Shown here: one piece after another, positions 22,838 to 29,540 of the stretch | Position numbering within the stretch: the first letter of the stretch is position 1 | How the letters are laid out: every line of letters starts with the position of its first letter | Source of the DNA: Candidatus Borkfalkia excrementavium | GTDB taxonomy: Bacteria > Bacillota > Clostridia > Christensenellales > Borkfalkiaceae | Assembly: GCA_019115945.1 (NCBI GenBank) | Contig: DXCO01000040.1 | Span: 1 to 40,757 of the forward strand | DNA length: 40,757 bases | Direction of reading: 5' to 3' | Program-made: the position numbers and the translations under genes | Notes under the pieces: generated by a model | What the model saw: the letters and a program-made list of their open reading frames with translations, nothing else | Told to the model about the DNA's origin: nothing | Databases searched by the model: none

Positions 22838-23632
22838 ATGAAGCAAAATTTCTTTTATGAAGCGGGGCACGACAAAGCGGATACCATTTCCTTCCATTAT
22901 TGCGAAAACGTGTATACGCCGCCGCACTTTCACCGCTGTATCGAAATACTGTACGTAAAGCAGGGAGGCATCGATTTCGAGGTCAACGGAGAGGCTTTTC
23001 ACGCCGACCGGGACGACATCGTGTTCGTGCACAAATGCGGCGTGCACGCGCTGCAGCCCGCGCCCGCCTATACCGATTACGTGCTGATCATAGGCCCGCG
23101 CTACTCCAACGATTTTGCGGGCATTTTCCGCACGAAAACGCTTCCGACGCACCTGACCGACAAAGAGTACAACCGAAAACTTCTGCCCTGCATGAGCGCC
23201 CTGCACGAATTGAAAGAGACGGATTCCGAACTCATCAAAAAGGGCTATACGGACGTGATCATCGGCCATCTTCTGTCTCATTACGAAAAAGTGTCCGTTC
23301 CGCTGATGCCGAAAATTGAGACGGTCGTAAACGTGCTCAATTACATCGACGACCATTACAGGGACCCCATCACGCTGGATTCCATTTCGTCCGAATTCGG
23401 GTATAACAAATATTATTTTTCCCGCCTGTTCAACTCGTACGTGGGCGAAACGCTGAACGGATATATCAACATGATCCGCATCCGCAACATGATGGACGAG
23501 GCGGGCAGGACGGAAAACCCGAACGTTTCGGAATTGGTGTTTTCAAACGGGTTCGATTCGATGACGACCTTTTACCGCAGTTTTTCAAAACTGTACGACA
23601 AACCGCCGACCGAGGTATTCAAAGATATCTGA
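22838..23632 (+). CDS. AraC-family transcriptional regulator with cupin sensor
   Basis: A 264-residue regulator. The N-terminal half is a cupin ligand-binding domain (about 15-100: YTPPHFHRCIEILYVKQGG, then FHADRDDIVFVHKCGVHAL). The C-terminal AraC domain has two helix-turn-helix units: ITLDSISSEFGYNKYYFSRL (about 180-199) and NVSELVFSNGFDSMTTFYRS (about 228-247). It should sense a sugar released by the neighbouring operon and control the divergent promoters. The frame is open far upstream to 21662 on the strand opposite the oxidoreductase gene, but the promoter at 22748-22776 and the cupin N-terminus place the start at 22838. There is no recognisable ribosome site before this ATG, which is unusual in this genome. 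A strong hairpin follows the stop. Confidence 0.9.
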   Translation: MKQNFFYEAGHDKADTISFHYCENVYTPPHFHRCIEILYVKQGGIDFEVNGEAFHADRDDIVFVHKCGVHALQPAPAYTDYVLIIGPRYSNDFAGIFRTKTLPTHLTDKEYNRKLLPCMSALHELKETDSELIKKGYTDVIIGHLLSHYEKVSVPLMPKIETVVNVLNYIDDHYRDPITLDSISSEFGYNKYYFSRLFNSYVGETLNGYINMIRIRNMMDEAGRTENPNVSELVFSNGFDSMTTFYRSFSKLYDKPPTEVFKDI

Positions 23633-23667
23633 CCCGAAAACTTAAAACGTATCGCTTTTTACACGAC

Positions 23668-23713
23668 AACGGGAGGGAGCGCAGAAAATTCTGCGCTCCC
23701 TCCCGTTTTATTT
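23668..23713. terminator. Bidirectional terminator shared by convergent genes
   Basis: A 19-base arm (23668-23686) pairs perfectly with 23689-23707, followed by TTTATTTT on the plus strand. On the minus strand it is preceded by the end of the gene at 23729 and followed by TTGTCG, so termination is stronger on the plus strand. Confidence 0.85.
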
Positions 23714-23728
23714 TATGCGGCTCAAAAA

Positions 23729-24547
23729 TCAGTGCTCCGCACGATCTTCGCGCAGCATGCTTTCCACTTTTTCGGCGGCGCCCTCAATATCGATCCGCAC
23801 GATGTTATCTCCCTGCCGCACAAGTTCGCGGCCGCAAAGCAGTTCGGCCGCCCTGCCCCGCAGCAGGCGCTCCTCGTCATATACGTTCCCCGTCGGATAC
23901 ATTCTTTCCGCAAATAATTCGGACAGTTTCCCTATGTACGCATCCCGTTCAAAATCGTCGAGATATCTCTTCACTCTGTCGTACATCCGGTCGCGCACAT
24001 CTCCGATCTCGTTTTCTTCGATCGCGCCGGCATCGGAAACGGAGTTTTCTAAAATATAATATTGCCTGTAAATTTTATCGGCGGTTTTTTCATATTTTTC
24101 GACCGTCTGCCCCGTTTTCCTGTTGCCGTTGATCACGACATTCCCCAAATACACAAGTTCGGCAAGCGTGCGGAATGCTTCCGCGTCCGTGACCGCCGTC
24201 AGGACCGCTTGCGCCATTCCCGCTTTGACCGTGCAGATCTGATCCGCTACGGCAATCTCCGCATTGCCGTAGCGAAAACCTTCTTCCCCGGCGCATTCCT
24301 CGCGTATCTGACGCAATTTGTTCAAAAGATAATCGGAAGTTTCGCGCGGCTTATCCCGCAGCACTGCCGATTCGGGTATGCCCCTCTCCGATACGGCTTT
24401 GACAATGTCCGAAATCAATCGCTGCTTTTTATTCAATCCTGCCGGAATATTCAGCGCCCTGCAAATGGAGCGGATCTCGTAAACGCTCAGCCCGTCAAGA
24501 AATTGGTACGCTTTTTCATAAGTATGATCTTTTTGATTGTGTGTCAT
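23729..24547 (-). CDS. Unrecognised protein with a SAP/Rho-N-like N-terminus
   Basis: A 272-residue, mostly helical and charged protein. Residues about 18-52 (LSVYEIRSICRALNIPAGLN, then KKQRLISDIVKAV) resemble a SAP or Rho N-terminal helix-extended-helix, a small nucleic-acid-binding fold. The remainder has a conserved-looking centre (LAELVYLGNVVINGNRKTGQ, about 128-147) followed by helical segments; no catalytic motif is visible. No signal peptide or membrane helix. GGAGG upstream supports the ATG at 24547. It is read away from the double-Xre array, and the inverted repeat at 24630-24696 flanks its likely -10 box, so the Xre proteins may control it. Function unknown. Confidence 0.7.
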   Translation of the reverse strand: MTHNQKDHTYEKAYQFLDGLSVYEIRSICRALNIPAGLNKKQRLISDIVKAVSERGIPESAVLRDKPRETSDYLLNKLRQIREECAGEEGFRYGNAEIAVADQICTVKAGMAQAVLTAVTDAEAFRTLAELVYLGNVVINGNRKTGQTVEKYEKTADKIYRQYYILENSVSDAGAIEENEIGDVRDRMYDRVKRYLDDFERDAYIGKLSELFAERMYPTGNVYDEERLLRGRAAELLCGRELVRQGDNIVRIDIEGAAEKVESMLREDRAEH

Positions 24548-24629
24548 TTTTATGACCTCCTTTTTTGTTTTACTTCAATTAATTTTTAATCAAAAGAGTG
24601 AAAAGATAAATATATATTTTGTATATTCA

Positions 24630-24696
24630 TCTAGATTGAAGAACTTTTTTACAAAGAAAAAACCTATTATATAAAATGAAAGTTCTTCAATCTAGA
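24630..24696. repeat. 18-bp perfect inverted repeat, likely operator, around a TATAAT
   Basis: TCTAGATTGAAGAACTTT (24630-24647) is repeated in inverted orientation at 24679-24696 with a 31-base spacer. Inside the spacer the minus strand reads TATAAT (24666-24671), a probable -10 box of the gene ending at 23729, with a weak TAGATT -35. A third, imperfect copy (TAGATTGATGAAC) lies at about 24752-24764, before the first Xre gene. The layout fits a repressor bound on both sides of the -10. The surrounding 24548-24800 is AT-rich and holds no gene. As RNA it could also form one long hairpin. Confidence 0.65.
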
Positions 24697-24800
24697 ATAT
24701 AGTCTATTTTGTAGATAGGTTGATTATATCATTATTAAAAATTCATGTAAATAGATTGATGAACATAAATTTAGCATAATATAGGAGAGTATGTCTAAAT

Positions 24801-25280
24801 ATGTCGAATTTATTATCTTTTGATTTTAAAGTCTCCCCTATCTTTCAAGAAAGACTCAGCAAAGCCCTTCTAGGAGAAAACCGTAGTCATCTCGAACTGG
24901 CTAAAGAAATCGGCATAAATAAGGATGTTTTAATAAGGGCACTTAATGCAGGTGTTATCCCTAGTACACGAAGTTTAATAAAACTCGCTGACTTTCCAGG
25001 AGAATCAATTGATTATCTTATCAATTTAACCGATAAAAAAGCATCTGCAAAATCAATAGAAGATTTGACCTTTTGGGACAGACTAACGGAGTTAAAACAA
25101 CTTCATAATATGAAAAATGGAACAATTGCTGCGAAAATAGGGATTTCTCGTAGTTTATTCAATTCTTGGGAAAAAAATAATTATATTCCAACTCTGGAAA
25201 TCGCATATCAACTCGCTAACTGCTTTGAATCTTCAATAGACTATTTACTCGCTAGAACAGATATAAAAAAATATGAATGA
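24801..25280 (+). CDS. Double Xre-type helix-turn-helix protein, array copy 1
   Basis: A 159-residue DNA-binding protein made of two Xre-like HTH domains. Domain A (about 10-75) has HLELAKEIGINKDVLIRALN and ends IDYLINLTD. Domain B (about 85-155) has NGTIAAKIGISRSLFNSWEK and ends IDYLLARTD. The 'D-Y-L-x-x-x-(T/S)-D' ending after each unit is typical of Xre/CI-type repressor domains, so each protein carries two full binding heads. There is no sensor, protease or other domain. It is the first of five similar genes in tandem, all AT-rich compared with the flanks. GGAGAG is about 15 bases upstream. An operator-like repeat precedes it. Likely an autoregulating DNA-binding protein; the target is inferred only from position. 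Confidence 0.85.
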   Translation: MSNLLSFDFKVSPIFQERLSKALLGENRSHLELAKEIGINKDVLIRALNAGVIPSTRSLIKLADFPGESIDYLINLTDKKASAKSIEDLTFWDRLTELKQLHNMKNGTIAAKIGISRSLFNSWEKNNYIPTLEIAYQLANCFESSIDYLLARTDIKKYE

Positions 25281-25286
25281 TTAATT

Positions 25287-25772
25287 ATGAATTCTAGTTT
25301 GGATTTTGATTTCAAAATTTCTTTAATATTTCGGAAAAGGCTGAACGATTATATAGCGGAACAGGATTGCAAAAAATCGGAATTGCCTGCGTTGATAGGA
25401 ATCAATAAGGATGTATTTATCAGGGCGGCAAATTTGGGGATTCTTCCGAGTACGAGGTCCATACAGAAAATCGCGGATTATTTTGATGCTTCTTTTGATT
25501 ATCTGATCGGACTTACGGACAAAGATATTTTTATAAAATCCGCCTCCCCCGTTTCTTTCGGCCAACGATTGGACGAATTGAAAAACGAGAAAAAAGTTAC
25601 TTTCGGAAAAATTGCGACAGCATTGGGTTTTTCCAGAAGCCTTTTCAATTCGTGGACGAAAAACAACTATCTGCCTACTGTAGAAATCGCATTTTCTTTG
25701 TCTCAGTATTTTAATGTTACGATCGATTTTCTGTTGGGCAGATCTGAAAGGAAAAATTTTAGTTATCCTTAA
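25287..25772 (+). CDS. Double Xre-type helix-turn-helix protein, array copy 2
   Basis: A 161-residue paralogue of copy 1, starting six bases after its stop, so probably co-translated. Domain A has SELPALIGINKDVFIRAANL and ends FDYLIGLTD. Domain B has FGKIATALGFSRSLFNSWTK and ends IDFLLGRSE. The recognition-helix segment of domain A (INKDVFIRA) nearly matches copy 1 (INKDVLIRA), and the domain B helix (SRSLFNSW) is identical to copy 1. The two may therefore bind similar sites, whereas copies 3-5 differ there. No ribosome site of normal strength is visible in the short gap. Confidence 0.85.
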   Translation: MNSSLDFDFKISLIFRKRLNDYIAEQDCKKSELPALIGINKDVFIRAANLGILPSTRSIQKIADYFDASFDYLIGLTDKDIFIKSASPVSFGQRLDELKNEKKVTFGKIATALGFSRSLFNSWTKNNYLPTVEIAFSLSQYFNVTIDFLLGRSERKNFSYP

Positions 25773-25783
25773 GGAATTTAAAA

Positions 25784-26284
25784 ATGCCAAACGATGCGAT
25801 TACTCTTTCCCCTAAATTTCGGACACGTATAATCCGTCTGATAGCAGATGAAGAATGCGGAGGCAAAGACGAGGGCAAAAATTGCACAAATGCAGAATTT
25901 GCCAAACGTGTCGGCGTCAGTCTGAACGTAATTACGAATATGACGGCTCATGGCATAATCCCCTCTACCAGATCTCTCATAAAAATTGCTGATTACACGA
26001 ATAAACCCTTTGATTATATTTTAGGGATTTCTGACGACACTGATTTTGAAAAATCTGAGAATCCCGTTACATTTGACGTTCGCCTGCTTGAACTGATTCA
26101 AGAAAACAATCTGAGATTCTCTGACATCACGAATTCCCCTGATATTACTTTTTGCCGCAACTCTATCCATTTATGGATAAAACGCAAAAATTTGCCCTAT
26201 TATCATTATGTATTACAATTAGCCAAATTCTTTCATGTTTCAACCGATTATTTGCTCGGCAGAACAGATTATAAACATAACTAA
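25784..26284 (+). CDS. Double Xre-type helix-turn-helix protein, array copy 3
   Basis: A 166-residue paralogue. Domain A has a short charged insertion (GGKDEGKNCTN, about 25-35) before AEFAKRVGVSLNVITNMTAH and ends FDYILGISD. Domain B has FSDITNSPDITFCRNSIHLW, a divergent HTH, and ends TDYLLGRTD. AAGGAATTT precedes the ATG. It is the most divergent member: domain B has lost the usual small-residue turn and may bind poorly or serve in dimerisation. The last 20 bases and the following gap (AAACGGGGAGAAAG) are repeated after copy 4, marking the edge of the duplicated unit. Confidence 0.83.
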   Translation: MPNDAITLSPKFRTRIIRLIADEECGGKDEGKNCTNAEFAKRVGVSLNVITNMTAHGIIPSTRSLIKIADYTNKPFDYILGISDDTDFEKSENPVTFDVRLLELIQENNLRFSDITNSPDITFCRNSIHLWIKRKNLPYYHYVLQLAKFFHVSTDYLLGRTDYKHN

Positions 26285-26298
26285 AACGGGGAGAAAGT

Positions 26299-26757
26299 TT
26301 GCCTATGGCGGCTTCTGAAAAATTCAAAAAGCGATTGCTTGCATTGATTAAAAATTCTAACTTGCACAAAGTTCAGTATGCCTCGGCTGTAGGAGTAAAC
26401 AATACGACCCTGTTTCACGCTACTTTATACGGCATTATCCCGAATGTTACAAGTCTGATCAAAATAGCGAATCATGAAAATATTTCCCTCGATTATTTAC
26501 TGGGCTATACCGACGACAAGACTTTTTATCCTGCCCTGCCCCCTTCTACCTTTCAGGAAAGGTTAGTATCTCTTGCAGAAGAAAACAATACAAAATTTTC
26601 AGAAATCGCCCGTCATATGCCTTTTGAAACCGCTTTATTTTATCGTTGGATAAATCGAGGCAATCTGCCCACCGCGGAAAATCTTTATATCTTGGCTGAA
26701 TACTTCCAGGTTTCCGCCGATTACCTGCTCGGCAGAACAGATTATAAACACAACTGA
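26299..26757 (+). CDS. Double Xre-type helix-turn-helix protein, array copy 4
   Basis: A 152-residue paralogue. Domain A has VQYASAVGVNNTTLFHATLY and ends LDYLLGYTD; domain B has FSEIARHMPFETALFYRWIN and ends ADYLLGRTD. A TTG at 26299 (five bases from GGAG, giving MPMAASEKF) and an ATG at 26305 (eleven bases) are both possible. TTG is preferred for its spacing and because copy 3 also begins Met-Pro. It is the near twin of copy 5; 15 bp separate it from copy 3. Confidence 0.83.
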   Translation: MPMAASEKFKKRLLALIKNSNLHKVQYASAVGVNNTTLFHATLYGIIPNVTSLIKIANHENISLDYLLGYTDDKTFYPALPPSTFQERLVSLAEENNTKFSEIARHMPFETALFYRWINRGNLPTAENLYILAEYFQVSADYLLGRTDYKHN

Positions 26758-26770
26758 AACGGGAGAAAGT

Positions 26771-27226
26771 TTGCCTATGGCGGCTTCCGAAAAATTCAAA
26801 AAACGACTGCTTGAATTGATTGCAGACTCTGAACTCCAAAAATTTGAATATGCCGCGGCCGTCGGCATAAACAATAACACCCTTTCTCACGCTACTTTGT
26901 ACGGCATTATCCCGAATGTTACAAGCCTGACCAAAATAGCGAATTATGAAAATATTTCCCTCGATTATCTACTGGGCTATACCGACGACAAGACTTTTTA
27001 TCCTGCCCTGTCCCCTTCTACCTTTCAGGAAAGGTTAGTATCTCTTACAGAAGAAAACAATACAAAATTTTCAGTGATTGCCCGTCATATGCCTTTCCCC
27101 CGAACATTATTTTATGACTGGATCCGACGAGGTAATCTGCCCACCGTGGAAAATCTTTATATCTTGGCTGAATACTTTCAAGTTTCTGCCGATTACCTGC
27201 TCGGCCGCACCGACTACAAAAATTGA
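26771..27226 (+). CDS. Double Xre-type helix-turn-helix protein, array copy 5
   Basis: A 151-residue near-duplicate of copy 4. Counted by eye, about 22 residues differ, and most lie in the two HTH helices: residues 15-39 of domain A and 102-119 of domain B (for instance FETALFYRWINR in copy 4, FPRTLFYDWIRR here). The linker and the DYLLGYTD and DYLLGRTD ends are essentially unchanged. This suggests the copies are changing DNA specificity. The start is the TTG at 26771 or the ATG two codons later, as for copy 4. It is the last of the array; the next gene has its own promoter. Confidence 0.83.
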   Translation: MPMAASEKFKKRLLELIADSELQKFEYAAAVGINNNTLSHATLYGIIPNVTSLTKIANYENISLDYLLGYTDDKTFYPALSPSTFQERLVSLTEENNTKFSVIARHMPFPRTLFYDWIRRGNLPTVENLYILAEYFQVSADYLLGRTDYKN

Positions 27227-27227
27227 T

Positions 27228-27256
27228 TTGACTTTTTTCAAAGTTTGCACTATTAT
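27228..27256 (+). promoter_or_regulatory. Sigma-A promoter of the small gene at 27286
   Basis: TTGACT (27228-27233), 17 bases, TATTAT (27251-27256), each one base from consensus, beginning just after the stop of array copy 5. Confidence 0.75.
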
Positions 27257-27285
27257 ATTATAAGAAATTCAGGAGGCCGCCCCCG

Positions 27286-27495
27286 ATGCATATCATTATC
27301 GACTTCAAAAACGCCGAAGAGTATGAAAACGAGCAACACGGCATTATTTTTGAAGAAGATTTGACGGAAAACGAATTCGACCATTTGCTCGATACGTTGG
27401 ATTGTTATATTGAAGACTATCCGAATTATCATTGTCGGGTGCGGAACGATGCGGATCAGGAATTTTTTATTTGCCTTACCGTCGAAAACCGTTAA
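27286..27495 (+). CDS. Small acidic protein, unknown
   Basis: A 69-residue protein with many Asp and Glu residues (FEEDLTENEFDHLLDTLDCY, about 22-41) and a beta-alpha-beta-like pattern ending CRVRNDADQEFFICLTVENR. AGGAGG lies ahead of the ATG and a promoter 30 bases further upstream, so it is expressed separately from the Xre array. No family is recognised. A small acidic protein next to many basic DNA-binding domains could be an anti-repressor or DNA mimic, but nothing in the sequence proves this. Confidence 0.65.
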   Translation: MHIIIDFKNAEEYENEQHGIIFEEDLTENEFDHLLDTLDCYIEDYPNYHCRVRNDADQEFFICLTVENR

Positions 27496-27548
27496 AGGCG
27501 CTTCGCCCAAATGAGGCGTTTATTTTTTGTCCGGTAAAAAATTGCAAT

Positions 27549-27585
27549 AAAAACGGGCGCGGAATTGTTTTCCGCGCCCGTTTTT
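27549..27585. terminator. Bidirectional terminator between convergent genes
   Basis: A perfect 16-bp stem (27549-27564 with 27570-27585) of A5-GC-T5 type around a TTGTT loop, ending the small gene at 27286 on the plus strand and the DUF1858 gene on the minus strand. Confidence 0.9.
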
Positions 27586-27596
27586 GACTGTTCGCC

Positions 27597-27797
27597 TTAT
27601 TCTTCAACGCCTTCGTTGAGTTTGTCGAGCAATTCTTCAAGATCTTTGCCGTGAACGCTTACCGCCTCGCCGACCGTTTCGCCGTGCGCCATCGCGCAGC
27701 CGATGCAGTGCATGCCGTACGACAAGAGGATCTGCGCAGAATCGGGATTGAGTTTCAGGCAATCCGCAATCAAAGTATCCGCCGTAATCTTAGCCAT
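27597..27797 (-). CDS. DUF1858 redox-disulfide protein
   Basis: A 66-residue protein of the DUF1858 / hybrid-cluster-protein-associated disulfide group. It has the family's helical N-terminus (TADTLIADCLKLNPDSAQIL), the CIGCAMAHGETVGEA block (Cys 31 and 34) and an acidic helical end. The CxxC pair is thought to cycle between thiol and disulfide, often near redox enzymes. AAGGAG six bases before the ATG supports the start. It is a single-gene unit between a terminator and an extended -10 promoter. The physiological partner is unknown. Confidence 0.88.
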   Translation of the reverse strand: MAKITADTLIADCLKLNPDSAQILLSYGMHCIGCAMAHGETVGEAVSVHGKDLEELLDKLNEGVEE

Positions 27798-27876
27798 TTT
27801 TTTAACTCCTTACGTTTATTTTCCTGTTTCCGAAAGAATGAAAACGCTTTGTCCGTTGCACCCTTCCGTAAATAGT

Positions 27877-27905
27877 ATTATACCATTCCCGAATGAAAAA
27901 TACAA
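27877..27905 (-). promoter_or_regulatory. Extended -10 promoter of the DUF1858 gene
   Basis: The minus strand reads TGGTATAAT (TATAAT at 27877-27882), an extended -10 box, with a weak TTGTAT at 27900-27905 after 17 bases. Confidence 0.65.
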
Positions 27906-27972
27906 TTACTTTTACGCACTTTTTCCCGCCCGAATCCCCTACAAACGCGGAGCAAAAACACATTTTTCAGAA

Positions 27973-28313
27973 AAATCCACAAAAAATCGGTTTCGGTGCC
28001 GAGTTTTTGCGGCGGCCGCTGCGGCAAACGGATTTTTATCCACAATTTTGCAAAAAACACATACATTTTTTACAAATTTTATACAATTCGTCTGCAAAAT
28101 TTATTTTTTGTGCACAACTTTGTGGAGCAATGTGGACAACTTAAAGTTATGCACAGCATTCCACATTAAAAACCGCATGGCAAAGGCACAAAATATAAAA
28201 ACCTGAAATTTTATCCACAATTTATCCACACTTATCCACATTTTTTGCCTAAAATTACAAAATCCGCGCTGTAACGACAAACTTTGCAGGAAAGTCAAAA
28301 AAATTTATCAACA
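27973..28313. other. DnaA-box cluster in a 620-bp gene-free region (oriC-like)
   Basis: Four perfect DnaA boxes TTATCCACA lie at 28036-28044, 28211-28219, 28222-28230 and 28232-28240, the last three spaced 11 and 10 bp apart, about one helical turn. One-mismatch copies are TTATGCACA (28147-28155), TTATCAACA (28305-28313) and the reverse-strand TGTGGACAA (28131-28139). Weaker ones are at 27973, 28108 and 28121. Between the first box and 28120 the DNA is very AT-rich (about 28045-28110), as an unwinding element would be. No dnaA, dnaN or rpmH gene is nearby, and the genes to the right all read towards the cluster, unlike a normal origin. It may be a true or secondary origin, a DnaA-titration or reactivation site, or a remnant of a plasmid origin. 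Confidence 0.6.
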
Positions 28314-28336
28314 AAATCCGAACATCCGTTCACAAC

Positions 28337-28363
28337 AAAAAGCGCGGATAAACCGCGCTTTTT
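28337..28363 (-). terminator. Terminator of the beta-galactosidase operon
   Basis: Stem AAAAAGCGCGG (28337-28347) pairs perfectly with 28353-28363; the minus strand ends in TTTTTGTTG. It lies 58 bases after the stop of the dehydrogenase gene. Confidence 0.85.
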
Positions 28364-28421
28364 GTTATTTTGCTAACCTTTTGTCGCCGTATTTTTGCAG
28401 TCCGACGCAATAAAAGCGGCG

Positions 28422-29540
28422 TCAGTAAAATTTTTCTTCCAACTGCGGCAGATAGCGTTCCATAAGCCCCATTTCGTGCAAAAGGGTCAAAACGGTGTAG
28501 CGCGGACGTACGGTATACGCTTTCAGCATCGTTTCGCGGAACAGTTCGCGGCTGATCGGAAGTTCGGAAAAGCGGGTCGGTGCGCCCAGCCTGCAAAGCA
28601 TTTCTTCCAGCGTCTTCAAAGGCGGAATATACCGCGCCGCCCGATACGTTGCCTCCGCGCCCCTGAACTCCACGCCGTCACGTTCCAGCGCGCCGTACAG
28701 ATAGGCGGTAACGAGCGTGCCCAGCCCCACTTTTATACCGTGCAGCGGAACGTGCATTTTTTGGGCGACAAACCACATTTCAAGATAATGCGAAATGTGG
28801 TGCTCCGCACCGGATGCGGGTCGGGAATTGCCCGTTTCTGCAATGGCAAGCCCGGAAACGATGAGCGCATCGGTCAGCCGCCCGATCCCCGCGGCGCCGC
28901 GCGCATAAATATCTTCGATGCTGCCGAAACATTTGTCGACCGCGTCGACCGTGTCGGAAAACGCCTCTTCGTTGACCTCTTCCCCCAAATGGTTCTGCGC
29001 AAGCCGCCAATCGGTCAGGCAGGTATACTTGCCCATAATGTCCCCTGCCCCCGCGGCGATCATAACGGAAGGCGCCGCGGAAAGGATATCCGTATCGATC
29101 AGGATATCCGAAGGAGCGTGCACGATCTCGGACACCTTGAATCCCGCCCGCATGATGGGCGCGACGGGAGAAGCGTACCCGTCCATGCTGGGCGCCGTCG
29201 CCAGAACACCGCTCTTTTTGCCCGTATGGTACGCGGCAAACTTTGCCGTATCGTTCAAAGTGCCGCTGCCGACCGCCAGAACGTAGTCCGCTTCTTTCGC
29301 GCATTCCGTCACGTAACCGCACACTTTTTCGTCGGGGACGGGTTCGTCCTCGTCGATAAAACAGATCTTTTTGTTCGGGATCTCGGCGGACTCGGCAAAC
29401 GGCCGCGTGTTCCGGTCGCATACGGCGAGGATCTTTTCCTTCTGCCGACGCGCGCAAAACGCGGGAAAGCCTCCGCCGCTCTTATATTCGAGTCGGATCC
29501 CGATCTTATCCAGTTTGTCGGAAATCATCTTGTCAACCAT
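28422..29540 (-). CDS. Glycerol-1-phosphate dehydrogenase family protein (AraM/EgsA type)
   Basis: A 372-residue NAD(P)- and metal-dependent dehydrogenase of the sn-glycerol-1-phosphate dehydrogenase group. Visible blocks are the nucleotide-binding AVGSGTLNDTAKFAAYHTGK (about 89-108), ATAPSMDGYASP (about 114-125), the metal ligand Asp in AAGAGDIMGKY (Asp about 167), and His in SGAEHHISHYLEMW (about 247) and PLHGIKVGLGT (about 267). AraM of Bacillus reduces dihydroxyacetone phosphate to glycerol-1-phosphate. AGGAGGG ten bases before the ATG gives the start. The start overlaps the last eight bases of the beta-galactosidase gene, so the two are translationally coupled, an unusual partnership. 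The family is clear; the substrate might differ. Confidence 0.9.
   Translation of the reverse strand: MVDKMISDKLDKIGIRLEYKSGGGFPAFCARRQKEKILAVCDRNTRPFAESAEIPNKKICFIDEDEPVPDEKVCGYVTECAKEADYVLAVGSGTLNDTAKFAAYHTGKKSGVLATAPSMDGYASPVAPIMRAGFKVSEIVHAPSDILIDTDILSAAPSVMIAAGAGDIMGKYTCLTDWRLAQNHLGEEVNEEAFSDTVDAVDKCFGSIEDIYARGAAGIGRLTDALIVSGLAIAETGNSRPASGAEHHISHYLEMWFVAQKMHVPLHGIKVGLGTLVTAYLYGALERDGVEFRGAEATYRAARYIPPLKTLEEMLCRLGAPTRFSELPISRELFRETMLKAYTVRPRYTVLTLLHEMGLMERYLPQLEEKFY

Larger units (their letters stand above)
22738..22839 (+). repeat. Repeated CGAATAT / TTGACATTAT motifs in the divergent control region
   Basis: CGAATAT occurs at 22738, near 22791 and at 22824. TTGACATTAT occurs at 22748-22757 (the -35 region) and again at 22830-22839, where it overlaps the regulator's start codon. 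Repeated half-sites in direct orientation are typical of AraC-family binding, so autoregulation is likely. Confidence 0.5.
26264..27226 (+). repeat. Recent tandem duplication of about 472 bp (copies 4 and 5)
   Basis: The unit starting in the 3' end of copy 3 (ATTATAAACATAACTAAAAC) and running through copy 4 recurs 472 bases later as copy 5, including the gap, ribosome site and start. The two genes are very similar, with long identical stretches outside the HTH helices, so the duplication is more recent than the rest of the array. Confidence 0.8.

Noticed and set aside
24630-24766. CRISPR-like repeat array
   Set aside because: There are two inverted copies and one degraded copy, no regular spacers and no cas genes; an operator explains it better.
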